Shown here: positions 11,004-21,906 of the stretch, in pieces
Layout of the letters: the number at the start of each line of letters is the position of its first letter
How positions within the stretch are numbered: position 1 is the stretch's first letter
From: Balaenoptera acutorostrata
Taxonomy: Eukaryota > Chordata > Mammalia > Artiodactyla > Balaenopteridae
Assembly: GCF_949987535.1 (NCBI RefSeq)
Contig: NC_080078.1
Span: forward strand, 27,424,942-27,488,941
Reading direction: 5' to 3'
Length of the DNA: 64,000 nucleotides
Notes under the pieces: generated by a model
Databases searched by the model: none
What the model was told of the DNA's origin: nothing
The model's input: the letters and a program-made list of their open reading frames with translations, nothing else
Program-made: the position numbers and the translations under genes

Positions 11004-11511
11004 TGTATTGGGGTCCAAGGCAGGCTGCCCCCAAATATGCCTCAATGGCATGTTGATTACTTTGAATGAATGTTACTTAAGAAACATCTGATGCAAGAGG
11101 GACACTCTGACCCTCCTCTCTGTCTCCCTGAAAGCAGGAAATAAATCTCCCCTGTGAAAGGTGCCCTCCCTGCATCTGGAAGTAGAAGGACACTTTATCA
11201 CCAGAAATGGGGAATTCCGGCTGAGAAGCTTGTATAAACAAATCTTGTTACTTTAAAAATTTGCTACATCAAGCCCAGACTCTATTCAGACTTTTTTACT
11301 AATTAAGCACCCAAAGCCTAAGTTTCTTTGTCCTGTCAATTCTTCACAAATCTATTGTTTCTTTGTCTACAAAGTATAAAAGCTGCCTGCCTTGGCCACT
11401 TCTTTAGGTCCCATTTCTATGAGACCTCTGGGCTCATGAATTTAATTTGTTTCATTTCTCCTGTTAATCTTTCTTGTGTGAATTTTGTTATTAGTCCAGC
11501 CACAAGAAGTC
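11004..11511 (+). mobile_element. ERV LTR-like repeat with TATA box
   Basis: The sequence from 'tgtattggggtccaagg' onward follows an LTR plan: a purine/pyrimidine-mixed U3, TATAAAAG at 11375-11382, then the transcript start region 'gacctctgggctc'. An L1 has inserted at its right end (11526). Exact boundaries and family are uncertain; the right edge may lie beyond the L1. Confidence 0.5.
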
Positions 11512-11525
11512 AAGAGTAATAGAGG

Positions 11526-11914
11526 TTGCTAACACATATATATGGAATCTAAAAAAAAAAAAAGAAGACCCTAGGGGCAGGACAGGAATAAAGACACAGA
11601 CGTAGAGAATGGACTTGAGGACACGGGGAGGGGGAAGGGTAAGCTGGGATGAAGTGAGAGAGTGGCATAGACATATATACACTACCAAATGTAAAATAGA
11701 TAGCTAGTGGGAAGCAGCTGCATAGCACAGGGAGATCAGCTCGGTGCTTTGTGACCACCTAGATGGGTGGGATAGGGAGGGTGGGAGGGAGACGCAAGAG
11801 GGAGGGGATATGGGGATATGTGTATATGTCTAGCTGATTCACTTTGTTATAAGTCAGAAACTAACACACCATGGTAAAGCAGTTATACTCCAATAAAGAT
11901 GTTAAAAAAACAAA
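11526..11914 (+). mobile_element. Young L1 3' UTR insertion
   Basis: Carries the cetacean L1 tail: 'aacacatatatatggaatct', an A-run, 'taggggcaggacaggaataaa', 'gtgaccacctagatgggtggg' and the end 'ccaataaagatgttaaaaaa'. Target duplication aagagtaatagagg lies at 11512-11525 and again at 11915-11928. Only about 390 bp survive, so it is strongly 5'-truncated and non-coding. Confidence 0.95.
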
Positions 11915-11928
11915 AAGAGTAATAGAGG

Positions 11929-12699
11929 GGGAGATTTCCTCCTCCTCCCCGCTCTGCATGTTGAGGGTGTGTGTCGGGGGAAGTTGACATTTTAGACGGG
12001 AGACCTCATGAACAAAGTGGTTTCTGGGGAAGGTTCTGGAGAAGGGGAGGGAGAGGAGCATCTCCAGGCAGAGGAGCAGCCTGAGTCCACAGAGCACCTG
12101 GCTTGTTCCAGGAACTGTGAGGAGGCCCACATGGGAGAGTGGAAAGAGCAAAGGGGAGTGATGGAGGAGCTGGTAACAGACGCGTGGGGTGAAAGTGGTG
12201 GACCATGAGCCCCCTCCGTTGTCAGGCTCCTTCCTTGCTGTTCTCTGTTTTTCTATGGTAGGATTATGGATTTATGTAGCCCACCACCAAATACTGGACT
12301 TTTACTTTGATTCTGGTTTTCCAGCAGAATCAGCGGTGAGCCCTTGCTGTGACTTTCAATTCCTGATTGTCACGTTCCAAGAAAGGAGAGAGGATGGCAG
12401 AAAACGGGCACGTGGTGTCAGCCCATTTCTGTGGAGGGGGGTGAAATTTGGAGTTATTGCCCTTAAGTCCCATTCGTGCTGGGTTTGTGAAGGCATGATG
12501 CTGTTGACCTAAAGGTCCAGGAATGGCAGCCTTTACCGCCCTGAGCAAAATTAATGGGATGATGTAATGCCTGATAAATTTACCAGAGGAAGGAGGCAAT
12601 GAGGAGGGTTGGAAAGGGCAGGAACAAAAAGAGATATACAAGAGGAGACCAGAAGGAAGGGGAGAGCTGGAAATCTTTATAACATTAATAATATTTTTG
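11929..12699. other. Mostly single-copy, purine-rich stretch
   Basis: 12000-12200 is purine-rich on the plus strand (gagg/ggag runs), which leaves open frames on both strands. I see no domain, promoter or repeat I can support. Confidence 0.35.
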
Positions 12700-13180
12700 T
12701 TGTTCTGATGATTTAAAAAGTAGAGCACGCACATTAAAGAAAATTTGGAAAGTTTACAAAAAAGTAAATATTTAAGTGAAAGCCACATAACTCCATATCT
12801 AGAGATAACAATGAGACGTTTTATTGCTTTCCATCCAGAGATTCATATAATCATATGTGTATGCAGTTTTGGGGTTTGCTTCTTGTTTAAAATTTTGTCA
12901 AGAACATTGACTTACAACCACAGGAATATTAAAAACCATGATTTTCAGCCATCATGTAATATTCCACCAATATTGAACCAGTATTGTAACAAATGCTATC
13001 AGTTCTTTATGGTTGGAGGCTTTGGTTGTTTTTAATATTGTATTGTTATAAACAGTGCAGCCGTGCAATCCTTCATCGGGCATCTTTGGCTGTATCTCTG
13101 AGTATTTTCTTAGGATGAATTCCTAGGAGTGAGATGACTTGCACAGGCAGGTGAATTTTTCTTTTTTAAATGCCTACAGC
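12700..13180 (-). mobile_element. Old L1M/HAL1-like 3' fragment
   Basis: The antisense landmarks are 'catgtaatattccaccaatat', 'attgttataaacagtgcagccg', 'gtattttcttaggatgaattcctaggagtg' and a following 'tgccta' region. These are degraded versions of the L1M 3' text that recurs at 37.5 and 40.6 kb. Confidence 0.55.
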
Positions 13181-13765
13181 CTTGAAGGCAAACGGTTGAT
13201 GATTTTGTGTGATGACATTTGATTTGTTTAACCAATCGTGAACAGGTGACTGGCTATTCAGTTCATGATTCTGTAATTTGGACATTACTGTCCACTTGGT
13301 GGCTGTTCCTCAGATTGTAACAAAAATACTTTAGAGGAAGCACAGGGCATCTAATATTACAAGCTGGACTTAATTTTTTCAGGAAAACCCAACCTCGAGC
13401 TAAAAGACATACAGATAGAATCAATGTAAAAAAAAAAATACAAAGGAGACTTAGAAGCAATGTGTGGACCTCAATTAATTGTATCTGTTCAAAAACACAA
13501 CTGCTAAGATGTGTCACATTTATTAGACGATCAGAAATTTGAATGGAGACTGAATTTTGATAACATTAAGATATTGTTGACTATTTACGTGTGATGTTAA
13601 AAGATGAGTTATCTCTTAGAAGTATATTTGCAAACACTGAACATGAAATGATATGATGTCTGGGATTTTCTTCCACATAATTTGGGGGGTAGTTGATGGG
13701 GCAGCACTGACCATGAATTGATGGTAGTGGGTCTGGTGTCTGGGTCCCTAGGGGTCGTTTATATC
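13181..13765. other. Single-copy sequence, nothing recognised
   Basis: No repeat or gene signature that I can support. Confidence 0.4.
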
Positions 13766-13982
13766 AAGGATTAGTAAACTCTGGCCTGAGGGCCTAATCC
13801 AGCCCATTTCCTGTTTTTGTAAATAAAGTTTTATTGGAACACAACCATGCCCACTTGTTCATGCATTTTCTCTGGTTGATTTACACGGTGATGGTAGAGT
13901 TGAGTTGTTGCTACAGAGACTATCTGACCCTCAAAGCCTGAAATAGATACTATTTGGCCCTTTACAGAATTTTCCAACCCTT
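13766..13982 (-). mobile_element. hAT-Charlie-type MITE
   Basis: Landmarks of a common non-autonomous hAT element are present at both ends: 'ggattagtaaactctggcc' on the left, and 'tatttggccctttacagaat' followed by 'tccaaccc' on the right. The middle contains 'ttttattggaacacaacca'. It has no coding capacity. A fragment of the same family is at 63133. Confidence 0.65.
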
Positions 13983-14189
13983 AATTTATACTATTCTGCC
14001 TACTTCTGTTTATGTTTAAAATCATTCACAATAAAATATTTAAAATACAATTAATGTAAAATATCTATACGGTTCCTACGACTATTGCCACAGAATAGTG
14101 TTTCTCTCCTACACTGTTTCAAATACATTGAATCCCAGCTGAAACACATGGCACACATAATAAATTGCTGAAATATCTGTGGGATTATT

Positions 14190-14530
14190 CTTCTATTAAA
14201 ATGTATTCCTCTGTGTGGGTAATACATGCATGGTATAAGATTTATAGGGAATGCTCTGGAAAGTAAGTCTCCTTTCCTCCGTGTCTCTCATCCATCCGGG
14301 TCTCCTCCCTGGTGTTTCTTGTTTATTCTTCCAGGGATAATTCCTTCATGTACAAACTTAATATAAATTTATAGTGTGTCTTCTCTCCCATACAGGGGAT
14401 AGTATGCAATAAATATTTGCATTTTGTCGGTCAATAATATATCTTGGAGATTTTTCCATGCTAGTTGTATAATGATTCCAAAATTATATATAAGTATATA
14501 ATTATATATACGCATATATGTATATTCCTG
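14190..14530 (-). repeat. Old L1M-like fragment
   Basis: 'gtttcttgtttattcttccaggg' and 'caataatatatcttggagattttt' match the antisense 3' region of old L1M elements. It runs into an AT-rich microsatellite. Confidence 0.45.
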
Positions 14531-14563
14531 AAGTATATATATTTAGGGATATGTAGGTACCTA

Positions 14564-14592
14564 AAGTATATATGTGTGTGTGTGTGTATGTG

Positions 14593-14624
<32 letters not shown>

Positions 14625-14645
14625 CATACACACACACACACATAG
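14564..14645. repeat. TG/TA/CA microsatellite with dyad symmetry
   Basis: A TG-rich run, two TA blocks and a CA-rich run follow each other, so the left half is nearly the reverse complement of the right half (centre near 14606). It can fold into a long hairpin. Confidence 0.9.
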
Positions 14646-15029
14646 TCTCAGTTTTTGGAAAGCTTATGGGACACAGAAGCACCAGCTGTGAAATTGAAGC
14701 CTGGAGAGAGCATGTGTTCGGTCAGTTGGTCAGTAGGGGAGGGTGGGGTGGGCACCTGCTATTACACTCCCCCATCCCCATTCTGAAGAGTGGGTTCAGA
14801 AACAACTCAACAAGCGGGAGTTTGTTGAATATGAGAAGGTCCATTCTCCTCTTTATCCTTCCGTAAAACACTGAAGAAAGACAGAAATATCAATTAGCAA
14901 ATCCTATTTGCTCTCCCTTCAAAGTATCTTCAGAACCTGAGCACCTCTCACCTCTCCCCATCCTGGTCTGAGACCCACTCACCTCTCACCTCTGCCCATG
15001 ACCGTCCCCTCCACTGGGCTCCCCTCCTC
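14646..15029. other. Single-copy sequence, nothing recognised
   Basis: Pyrimidine-rich toward the right, with short repeated 'cacctctcacctct' text near 14940-14990. No gene signal. Confidence 0.4.
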
Positions 15030-15395
15030 TATTCTTGTTTCTCACAGTCTCTTCTCACCACACAGTCAGGGTCATCCTTTTAAGTGAAAGCCAGATCGTA
15101 TCCCCGCCTCTGCTCAGAATCCTTCAACGGCTCATCTTATTCAGAATAAAAACCAAAGCCTCACAGAGACTGCCACAACCCTGTCTCTAGGACCCTCTTC
15201 CTTCCCCCCTTCTGCAGCTACCTTGGCCTCCCCATCTCCTCTTCTTGGAAAGATCTTGACCCACCATCCACATTGCTCATCCCTCACCTTTTTCAAGTTT
15301 TTGCTCAAATGTCACCTTTTCAAACACTTCTTCCCCGACTCCCTCTTTTTAACATCACCACTCCCCAGAATTTCTGGTCCCGTTTTTATTTTTTT

Positions 15396-15690
15396 TAATA
15401 GAATTTTATTTATTTATTTATTTATTTTTGGCTGTGTTGGGTCTTCGTTTCTGTGCGAGGGCTTTCTCTAGTTGCGGCAAGCGGGGGCCACTCTTCATCG
15501 CGGTGCACGGGCCTCTCACTGTCGCGGCCTCTCTTGTTGTGGAGCACAGGCTCCAGACGTGCAGGCTTGGTAGCTGTGGCTCACGGGCTTAGTTGCTCTG
15601 CGGCATGTGGGATCCTCCCAGACCAGGGCTCGAACCCATGTCCCCTGCGTTGGCAGGCAGACTCTCAACCACTTCGCCACCAGGGAAGCC
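15396..15690 (-). mobile_element. CHR-type SINE inside L2
   Basis: Full-length minus-strand copy. Its target duplication, cccgtttttattttttt, is at 15379-15395 and 15691-15707. A diverged third copy of the core (ccccttttta) follows the next SINE, so both SINEs appear to have used the same site. Confidence 0.95.
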
Positions 15691-15707
15691 CCCGTTTTTA
15701 TTTTTTT

Positions 15708-15921
15708 AATTTATTTTTTATTTATTTTTAAAGATTTTTTTTTGATGTGGCCCATTTTTAAAGTCTTTATTGAATTTGTTACAATATTTCTTCTGTTTTG
15801 GGTTTTGTTTTTTTTTTTGGCCGCGAGCCACGTGGGATCTTAGTTCTCCCACCAGGGATCGAACTCGTACCCCATGCACTGCAAGGCGAAGTCTTAACCA
15901 CTGGACAGCCAGGGAAGTCCC
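15708..15921 (-). mobile_element. Older CHR-2-like SINE
   Basis: A shorter head-type copy: 'gtctttattgaatttgttacaat', 'ggccgcgagccacgtggg' and 'ccaccagggatcgaact', ending 'acagccagggaagtccc'. The flanks cccgttttta (left) and ccccttttta (right) look like its own decayed target duplication. It differs in body length from the CHR copies nearby and matches those at 44515 and 48285. Confidence 0.85.
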
Positions 15922-16312
15922 TCCTGTCCCCTTTTTAATGTTTATTGTTTTTATCCATAGTTTTTATCACTTCTGTGTTAGTGTCCTGTGGCTGCTATAA
16001 CAAATGACCACAAGCTTGGTGGCTTAAAACAACAGAATTGTATTGTCTACTGGTTCTGGAGTTCAGAAGTCTGAAATCAAGGTGTTGGCAGAGTTGGCTC
16101 CTTGTGGAAGCTCTGTAGGAAAATAGATTCCATGCCCCTCTCCTAGATTCTGGTGGTTGCCTGTAATCCTTGACTTTCCTTGGCTTTTAGACGCATCACT
16201 CTAATCTTTGCCTCCATCTTCACAATGTCGTCTCTTCTCTGTGTACTCCCCTTTGCTTTTCTTACAAGGACACTTATCATTGGATTTCAGGCCACCACTT
16301 TAATCCAGGATA

Positions 16313-16777
16313 CAGTAAGTTCCCTACATACGAATGAGTTCTGTTCCAAGAGAGCATTCGTAAGTCCAGTTTGTTCGTAAGTCCAACAAAGTTAGCCTAG
16401 GTACCCAACTAACACAATCAGCTATATAGTACTATACAGTACTGTAATAGGTTTATAATACTTTTCACACAAATAATGCACAAAAAACAAACACAAAAAA
16501 TGAAAACAGTTTTAATCTTACAGTGCAGTACATTGAAGTGTACAGTAGTACAGTACAAGAGTTGGCATATAGGGGCTGGCATCAAGTGAGCAGGCAAGAA
16601 GAGTTACTGACTGGAAGAGGGAGAGGAGGTGGGAGATGGTAGAGCTGAAAGATTGTCAGCAATAGGAGATGGAGGGCAAGCTGCAATTTCACTCATGCCT
16701 GATGTTGATGGAACGCACGTTCACATCGCATCTTTGAAAATTCACAACTTGAGGGTTCGTATGTAGGAGACTTACTG
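16313..16777. mobile_element. Tigger-like DNA transposon MITE (465 bp)
   Basis: The 22 bp ends are inverted repeats with about two mismatches: CAGTAAGTTCCCTACATACG on the left and its complement at 16756-16777. A TA target duplication is exact at 16311-16312 and 16778-16779. The interior is non-coding, so this is a deletion derivative that depended on an autonomous pogo/Tigger transposase. It sits inside the MLT1-like LTR and post-dates it. Confidence 0.85.
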
Positions 16778-16856
16778 TAATCTTATCTCCAGCTCCTTTC
16801 CTCAATTACACCTGCAAAGACCCTTTCCAAATAACGTCACATTCCCAGGTCCCAGG

Positions 16857-17441
16857 TGTGGAACCGTGCAGGACCCTGTGGGGCTCCAGGGCACAAAAGC
16901 CTTTCTGTGTCCCTCACTTCGGGATTATAGGAAATAAGCTTCATTCAGCCTCCAAGACCTTCCCTGAGTTCCAAAGGGCAGGTTCAAATAGATGCTAATT
17001 AGGAAGGGAGGGGATGCAGAGACAAGGGAGGAACATTCAAGAAACAATAGTGAAGCCTTGGGGCAGAGTCCTGGTTCCCCTTCAAGGGACACACATAACA
17101 ATATCCTTGAGCTCTTTTACAGATACTAAAACCCCCAGCAGGTGGGAGAAGTTAACTGTATGCTGCCCACAAGCACGTAGACCCCAGACCAGCTGGAACC
17201 AGGTTGATGATGCTGACTGCCACTTACCTCACCATCAACCAATCAGAAGAACCTCCACGAGCTGATCACGCCTTCTTTACTATAAAACTCCTCACTACCC
17301 CCTCCAGGTCAGGACACACAGTTTTGAGGGTATTATCCCACTGTGGTCCCCTTTGCCTGGCAAAGCAATAAAGCTATTCTTTTCTACTTCACCCAAAACT
17401 CTGTCTCTGAGATTTAATACAGTGTCGGGGTACAGAGGCCA
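16857..17441 (+). mobile_element. ERV1-type solo LTR
   Basis: About 585 bp from TGTGGAACC to ...GAGGCCA. The promoter layout is complete: CCAAT at 17239-17243, TATAAAA at 17281-17287 and AATAAA at 17367-17372, followed by a T-rich U5 start. No flanking viral genes are present. A second copy of the same family lies in opposite orientation at 50342-50915. I could not identify a convincing target duplication. Confidence 0.8.
17281..17287 (+). promoter_or_regulatory. LTR TATA box
   Basis: TATAAAA lies 38 bp after a CCAAT motif and 80 bp before an AATAAA within the solo LTR, the normal retroviral promoter spacing. Whether it is active is unknown. Confidence 0.6.
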
Positions 17442-17687
17442 GATTCAGCATTAGATGGACATATCTTTTGGGGGACCATTATTCAACCCATTACACCTTC
17501 TATCCCTCATATATTTACTGATTCATTTGATATTTGTCTTTCTCCCCGCTGTAGGATATAAAAACCAAGAGGGCCAAGTTTTTGGTCTGTGTTTTACCCC
17601 ACTGCTCTAGTGACTAGACAATGCTCAGCATATGGTAGGTATCCAATAAGTGTTGGCTGAAAGTGAGTGAATGAATGAATGAATGAT

Positions 17688-18639
17688 GGTTTTTGCCACC
17701 AGTCTTAGCACCAAGAACTGTAGGATATCATGTTTTCTCTCTGCCAGTCCAGGATGCCTTGGTTAATACTTCACTTCCCAATAAAGTAATACGGAATGTG
17801 AAAACATGATGTGAAATGTAAATGAGTGACATAAATCACAGAGTCCATTTATAAGTAGAATCTTTTGACAGGGAAAACCAACACCTAAAAAGAAATGGCA
17901 AATATCACAATCACTGAACATTTTAAGTGATGCAGACAAAAACTCTGCATTAAAAAATTCCTTAAAAAATTCCTGATTTCCTTTAGGGTCTTGTTATCAG
18001 TAACTATGTGAACTCTAAGCATAATTTTGAACTGAAGAAAATGACTTGCATATACTTTGACCTTATTAAATGGTGCATGACCAGAAACAGGGCGGTGGCT
18101 CAAAATGCGCAAGTTTGGGTGGAGGACTCTCCTCCCAGGACAGGGATGGACGGGGGTCCTGGGATCCTGGGCACAGGGCCTCTCCCACACAGGATCATCT
18201 GTCTCTTTTCCTGGACCAGGATGAAAGATGCTCCCAGAAATGCTGCTCTGTGTCTGGAAGGAACAGAGAGAGATAACAGGATTTATATTTGGACTCATAG
18301 CCTTCGACTCAGGGTTTATGGTCAAAACAGACTCAAGGAACCCTCATAACTGTCACCGCATTCGACTCTCAGACCCTTTCCCAGGGTGTCTCCTGTGGGA
18401 AAATTGTTCCACTTGCCTAAAGCGTATTAGCACGTTGCCTGAGTCCAAGCTGCAGATGGGTCCCGTGGCTCTGCTCCAGAAAAATGTTCCAGTTTTCTTT
18501 CCCTCTAACTGCCTGAGAGGGTCATAGCCCAGGAGGAAGCCTCAGTGGGATCTTCTATTCTTTACAATGTATTATTTTCAGAGATGTTCCCAGCTTTTAA
18601 ATCCCAAACAAGAGAATAAGGGGCATTGAACATTCTTCT
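17688..18639. other. Single-copy region, no gene recognised
   Basis: About 950 bp. 18080-18240 is moderately GC-rich and gives overlapping open frames on both strands (up to 146 codons), none with a recognisable domain. Confidence 0.4.
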
Positions 18640-19510
18640 CTGATAATCTTTTTTCCTCAAATATCTTTTATCCCCCTGATTATCAAAGTAATACAGGCTT
18701 GTTGTTCAAAAATTGGGAAATAAAAAAGAAGAGAGTGTTAAAAAGACAGTCCAAATCACCAATAATTCTGCTGCCAGAAATAACTACTATTGTTATTTGG
18801 GTTTATTTTATTTTGGTATTATCTAAATGAGTATCTACATATATTACAAAATTATTATAGTTTGCATATAGTTTTTCAACTTTTTATTGTAAAAATATTG
18901 TAAACATACAGAAAAATGGGAAGACTGTATAGTGGACATGTATGGACCAACCATGCAGATCTGCAGTTAACGTTTTACTTAACTTGCTTTATCATTTATC
19001 CTTTCTTTCCTCTTCCCCTCCTTCCCTTTTTCTGCCTACTCCTTCCTCCTTTTATACCTCCATCCATCCATCCATCCCTCATCCCTCCATCCCTCCCTCT
19101 GTTCATTCATCCATACGTCTATTGATTCACCCACCTCATTTCTGTGGTGCTTTTCAAAGTAAGTTACTGACATCCATACGATTTACCCCTAAGTACCTTT
19201 GCCCAAACAACTTTGATCATGATTCTTCACTTAACATAATATGAAGTTTCCAATGTTTTCAAATATTCTTCAAAAATCCTTTATAAATTAGCTCATAATA
19301 TTCCATTGCATAGATGTACCATAATTTACTATTTAAAATCCCTATTATGAGACATTTTAACTGATTCGAATTTCCCACTTCAACAAATAATGCTGCAGTG
19401 AAAATCTTTGAACATGACCCTTTGGACAGAATCTCTGACATTTTCTTCAGAGTAGAATCACAAAAAGAATATTACTTAGTCAAAGAATATAGACATTTTA
19501 AGAAAGCACT
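18640..19510 (-). mobile_element. Old L1M (L1ME-like) 3' region
   Basis: 'actttttattgtaaaaatattgtaaacata', 'cttcacttaacataat', 'cataatattccattgcatag' and 'caacaaataatgctgcagtg' follow the antisense L1M 3' order. The first 220 bp may be a separate L1M piece. A CCAT/CCCT microsatellite expanded inside it. Confidence 0.65.
19058..19105. repeat. (CCAT)n/(CCCT)n microsatellite
   Basis: Imperfect tandem CCAT and CCCTCCAT units on a pyrimidine-rich background within the L1M fragment. Confidence 0.9.
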
Positions 19511-20290
19511 TAAAACGTAATTTCTAGTTTTTGTTTTTTGTGACACAGGAGCATACTGTATTACCAACTTCTTTCTGGAGTCCAGGTGGATGGGCTATGT
19601 CTAGGTCATAGTGGTGATGGGAGAAAGCGGTGGTGGGCGGGGGCATGACCTCAGATTCCAAAAAGTCTGGCATGGCGGTGGCTGTGGTGAAGGAAAACGT
19701 CACTATTGAAGGTTCCTTCACGCACTTCTGCCTTGAATAAACAGGGTCAGGGTTGGACTTATGAGAGTTTGCTTATGTGGGTTGACCAGAAGAAAGAAGA
19801 AGCAGGGCCTGCCATTCCTTAGGACCTGGGTGTCCATTCCTTTTGCAGTTGAGAGCCGCTCTCCCACCAGAATGTAAGTATATCTGGGAGCGCCACCCCA
19901 ACTTCCAGAGACTTTCACTGAACACTAAAATTCACTAGGCAAGTGCTAAGGGGTTACAAGAGTGAAAATGACAATAGTTCTTAAGGAACACTATCAAGAG
20001 GGAGAGTCTTAGCATTCTGTATGTAAGACTATGAATAATAGAGGCAGAAAATCAAGGGGGCATAAGAACATTTATGAAACTTGTTTGTGCTGGGTCACAA
20101 TATAAAATATAATGCCTAGTGTGGATTGTGATTGATTAACAAAGTTTGGAAAACATGGAGAAAGGCATAAGGCATATGAGATCCCAGAAGAAAGGTGCCT
20201 TTTGAGGGTCGGCAGGGCTCAGGGAAAATGTCACAGAGGAGGTAACATTTTAACTAAATTTTGAAAAATGAGTAGGAGGATGAGCTGGGA
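19511..20290. other. Single-copy sequence, nothing recognised
   Basis: No repeat family or gene signal that I can support over about 780 bp. Confidence 0.4.
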
Positions 20291-20510
20291 GTAGGGCTTC
20301 TCAACCTTGACACTATTGATATTCTGGGCTGGATAATTCTTTGTCTTGGGGGAGGGGGGCGTCCTGTGTGTTGTGAGATGTTTAGCAGCATCCCTGGTCT
20401 CTACCTACTAGATGTCAGTAGCACTCCTCTCACCCCAATTTTGACAACCAAACATGGCTCTAGACTTTGCCAATGTCCCCACTTGAGGACAACTGGATCA
20501 GAACAATGCC
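20291..20510 (+). mobile_element. hAT-type MITE
   Basis: 'cttctcaaccttgacactattgat', 'ggctggataattctttgt', 'gatgtttagcagcatccctgg', 'ctactagatgtcagtagcac' and 'caatgtccccacttgagga' follow a widespread non-autonomous hAT family in order, with degraded ends resembling CAGTGGTTCTCAA. It is non-coding. Confidence 0.7.
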
Positions 20511-20534
20511 TGGCATTAATAAATGTCAATTCTT

Positions 20535-21116
20535 TTTTTTTTTTTAATAATAAATTTATTTATTATTTTTGGCTGCGCGGGGTCTTTGTTGCTGCTCACG
20601 GGCTTTCTCTAGTTGTGGCGAGCGGGGGTTACTCTTCAAGCGGTGCGTGGGCTTCTCACTGCAGTGGCTTCTCTTGTTGCAGAGCACGAGCTCTAGGCAC
20701 GCGGGCTTCAGTAGTTGTAGCGCACGGGCTTAGTTGCTCCGCGGCATGTGGGATCTTCCCGTACCGGGGCTCGAACCCATGTCCCCTGAATTGGCAGGCG
20801 GATTCTTTTTGTTTTTTTAATCTATTTTATTTATTTATTTATTTATTTATTTATGGCTGCGTTGGGTCTCCGTTTCTGCGCGAGGGCCTTCTCCAGCTGC
20901 AGTGAGCGGGGGCCACTCTTCATCGCGGTGCGCGGGCCTCTCACTGTCACAGCCTCTCTTTTTGCGGAGCACAGGCTCCAGACGAGCAGGCTCAGTACTT
21001 GTGGCTCACGGGCCCAGTTACTCTGCAGCATGTGGGATCTTCCCAGACCAGGGCTTGAGCCCGTGTCCCCTGCATTGGCAGGCAGATTCTCAACCACTGC
21101 GCCACCAGGGAAGCCC
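20535..21116 (-). mobile_element. Fused dimer of two CHR SINEs with one target duplication
   Basis: The first SINE (about 20535-20804) has tail and body but stops at 'ggcaggcggattctt', just before its head should end. A second, complete SINE (about 20805-21116) follows at once. One 17 bp duplication, aataaatgtcaattctt, flanks the whole pair (20518-20534 and 21117-21133), and none flanks the inner unit. Either reverse transcriptase switched templates, or an insertion was followed by recombination between the two homologous heads. Confidence 0.9.
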
Positions 21117-21382
21117 AATAAATGTCAATTCTTATTAGCAGTTGTTGAGAATTTCAAATATCGAGGTTGGTGGTGCAGATTATTACACAGCAGGCCCTCT
21201 GTATCTGCAGGTTCCGCACCCACACACTCAACCAATCGTGGGTCGAAAATATTTGGGAAAAATAAATTCCAGAAAGTTCTAAAAAACAAAACTTGAATTT
21301 GCCAAGCTGGCAACTATTTACATAGCATTTACATTGTATTTACAACTATTTGCATAGCATTTACATTATATTAGGTATTGTA

Positions 21383-21869
21383 GGCAGACCTCAGAGATAT
21401 TGTGGGTTTGGATCCAAAACACTGCAATAAAGCAAATATCAAAATAAATCAAGTCACATGATTTTTTTTGGTTTCCCAGTACATACAAAAGCTATGTTTA
21501 CATTATACTTTAGTCTGTTAGGTGTGCAATAGCATTATGTCTTAAAAAAATGTATGTGTCTTAATTAAAAATAGTTTATTGCTAAAAATTCTATCATCTG
21601 AGACTTCAGTGAGTGGTAATCTTTTTGCAATAGTAGCATCAAAGATCACTGATCACAGATCACCATAACAAATATAATAATAACAAAAAAGTTTGAAATA
21701 TTGCAAGAATTACCAAAATGTGACACAGAAACACAAAGTAAGCAAACACTGTTGGAAAAATGGCATGATAGACTTGCTGGATGCAGGGTTGCCATAAACC
21801 TTCAATTTGTATAAAATACAAGATCTGTGAAGAACAATAAAGTAAAACACAATAAAGCAAAGTATGCCT
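21383..21869 (+). mobile_element. Tigger1 internal-deletion derivative
   Basis: Both Tigger1 ends are present: 'acctcagagatattgtggg' with 'caataaagcaaatatc' at the left, and 'acacaataaagcaaagtatg' at the right. About 490 bp remain, against an autonomous element of over 2 kb. A junction near 21625 joins the distal pieces and the transposase region is absent. TA precedes the element. Confidence 0.85.
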
Positions 21870-21906
21870 ACAAAAGAAAACTAGAGATGATTTAAAGTAT
21901 ATGGGA

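Larger units (their letters stand above)
15974..17495 (-). mobile_element. MLT1-like LTR (ERVL-MaLR), interrupted twice
   Basis: Left piece: 'tgtggctgctataacaaatg', 'ggtggcttaaaacaacagaa', 'ctggagttcagaagtctgaaat'. Middle: 'cacctgcaaagaccctttcc'. Right end: 'ccattattcaacccattaca', the reverse of an MLT1 start. The flanking 5 bp acttc (15969-15973) and ccttc (17496-17500) fit an ERVL target duplication. A Tigger-like MITE and an ERV LTR interrupt it. Confidence 0.75.
15030..17687 (+). mobile_element. Ancient L2 LINE hosting later insertions
   Basis: L2 text occurs in order in three pieces: 15030-15395 ('gtcatccttttaagtgaaagcc', 'gctcaaatgtcacctttt'), 15921-15973 ('ccatagtttttatcacttc') and 17496-17687 ('tttgatatttgtctttctcc', 'ggtatccaataagtgttgg', then TGAA repeats). 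The interruptions are two SINEs and an MLT1-like LTR. The continuity across about 1.5 kb of inserted DNA supports one original L2 copy. Confidence 0.75.

Noticed and set aside
11375..11382. TATAAAAG as a cellular gene promoter
   Set aside because: It sits in an LTR-like repeat with retroviral spacing, and no downstream exon is recognisable.
19058..19105. Possible CRISPR-like or tandem array
   Set aside because: It is a simple tetranucleotide microsatellite without spacers, in a vertebrate genome.
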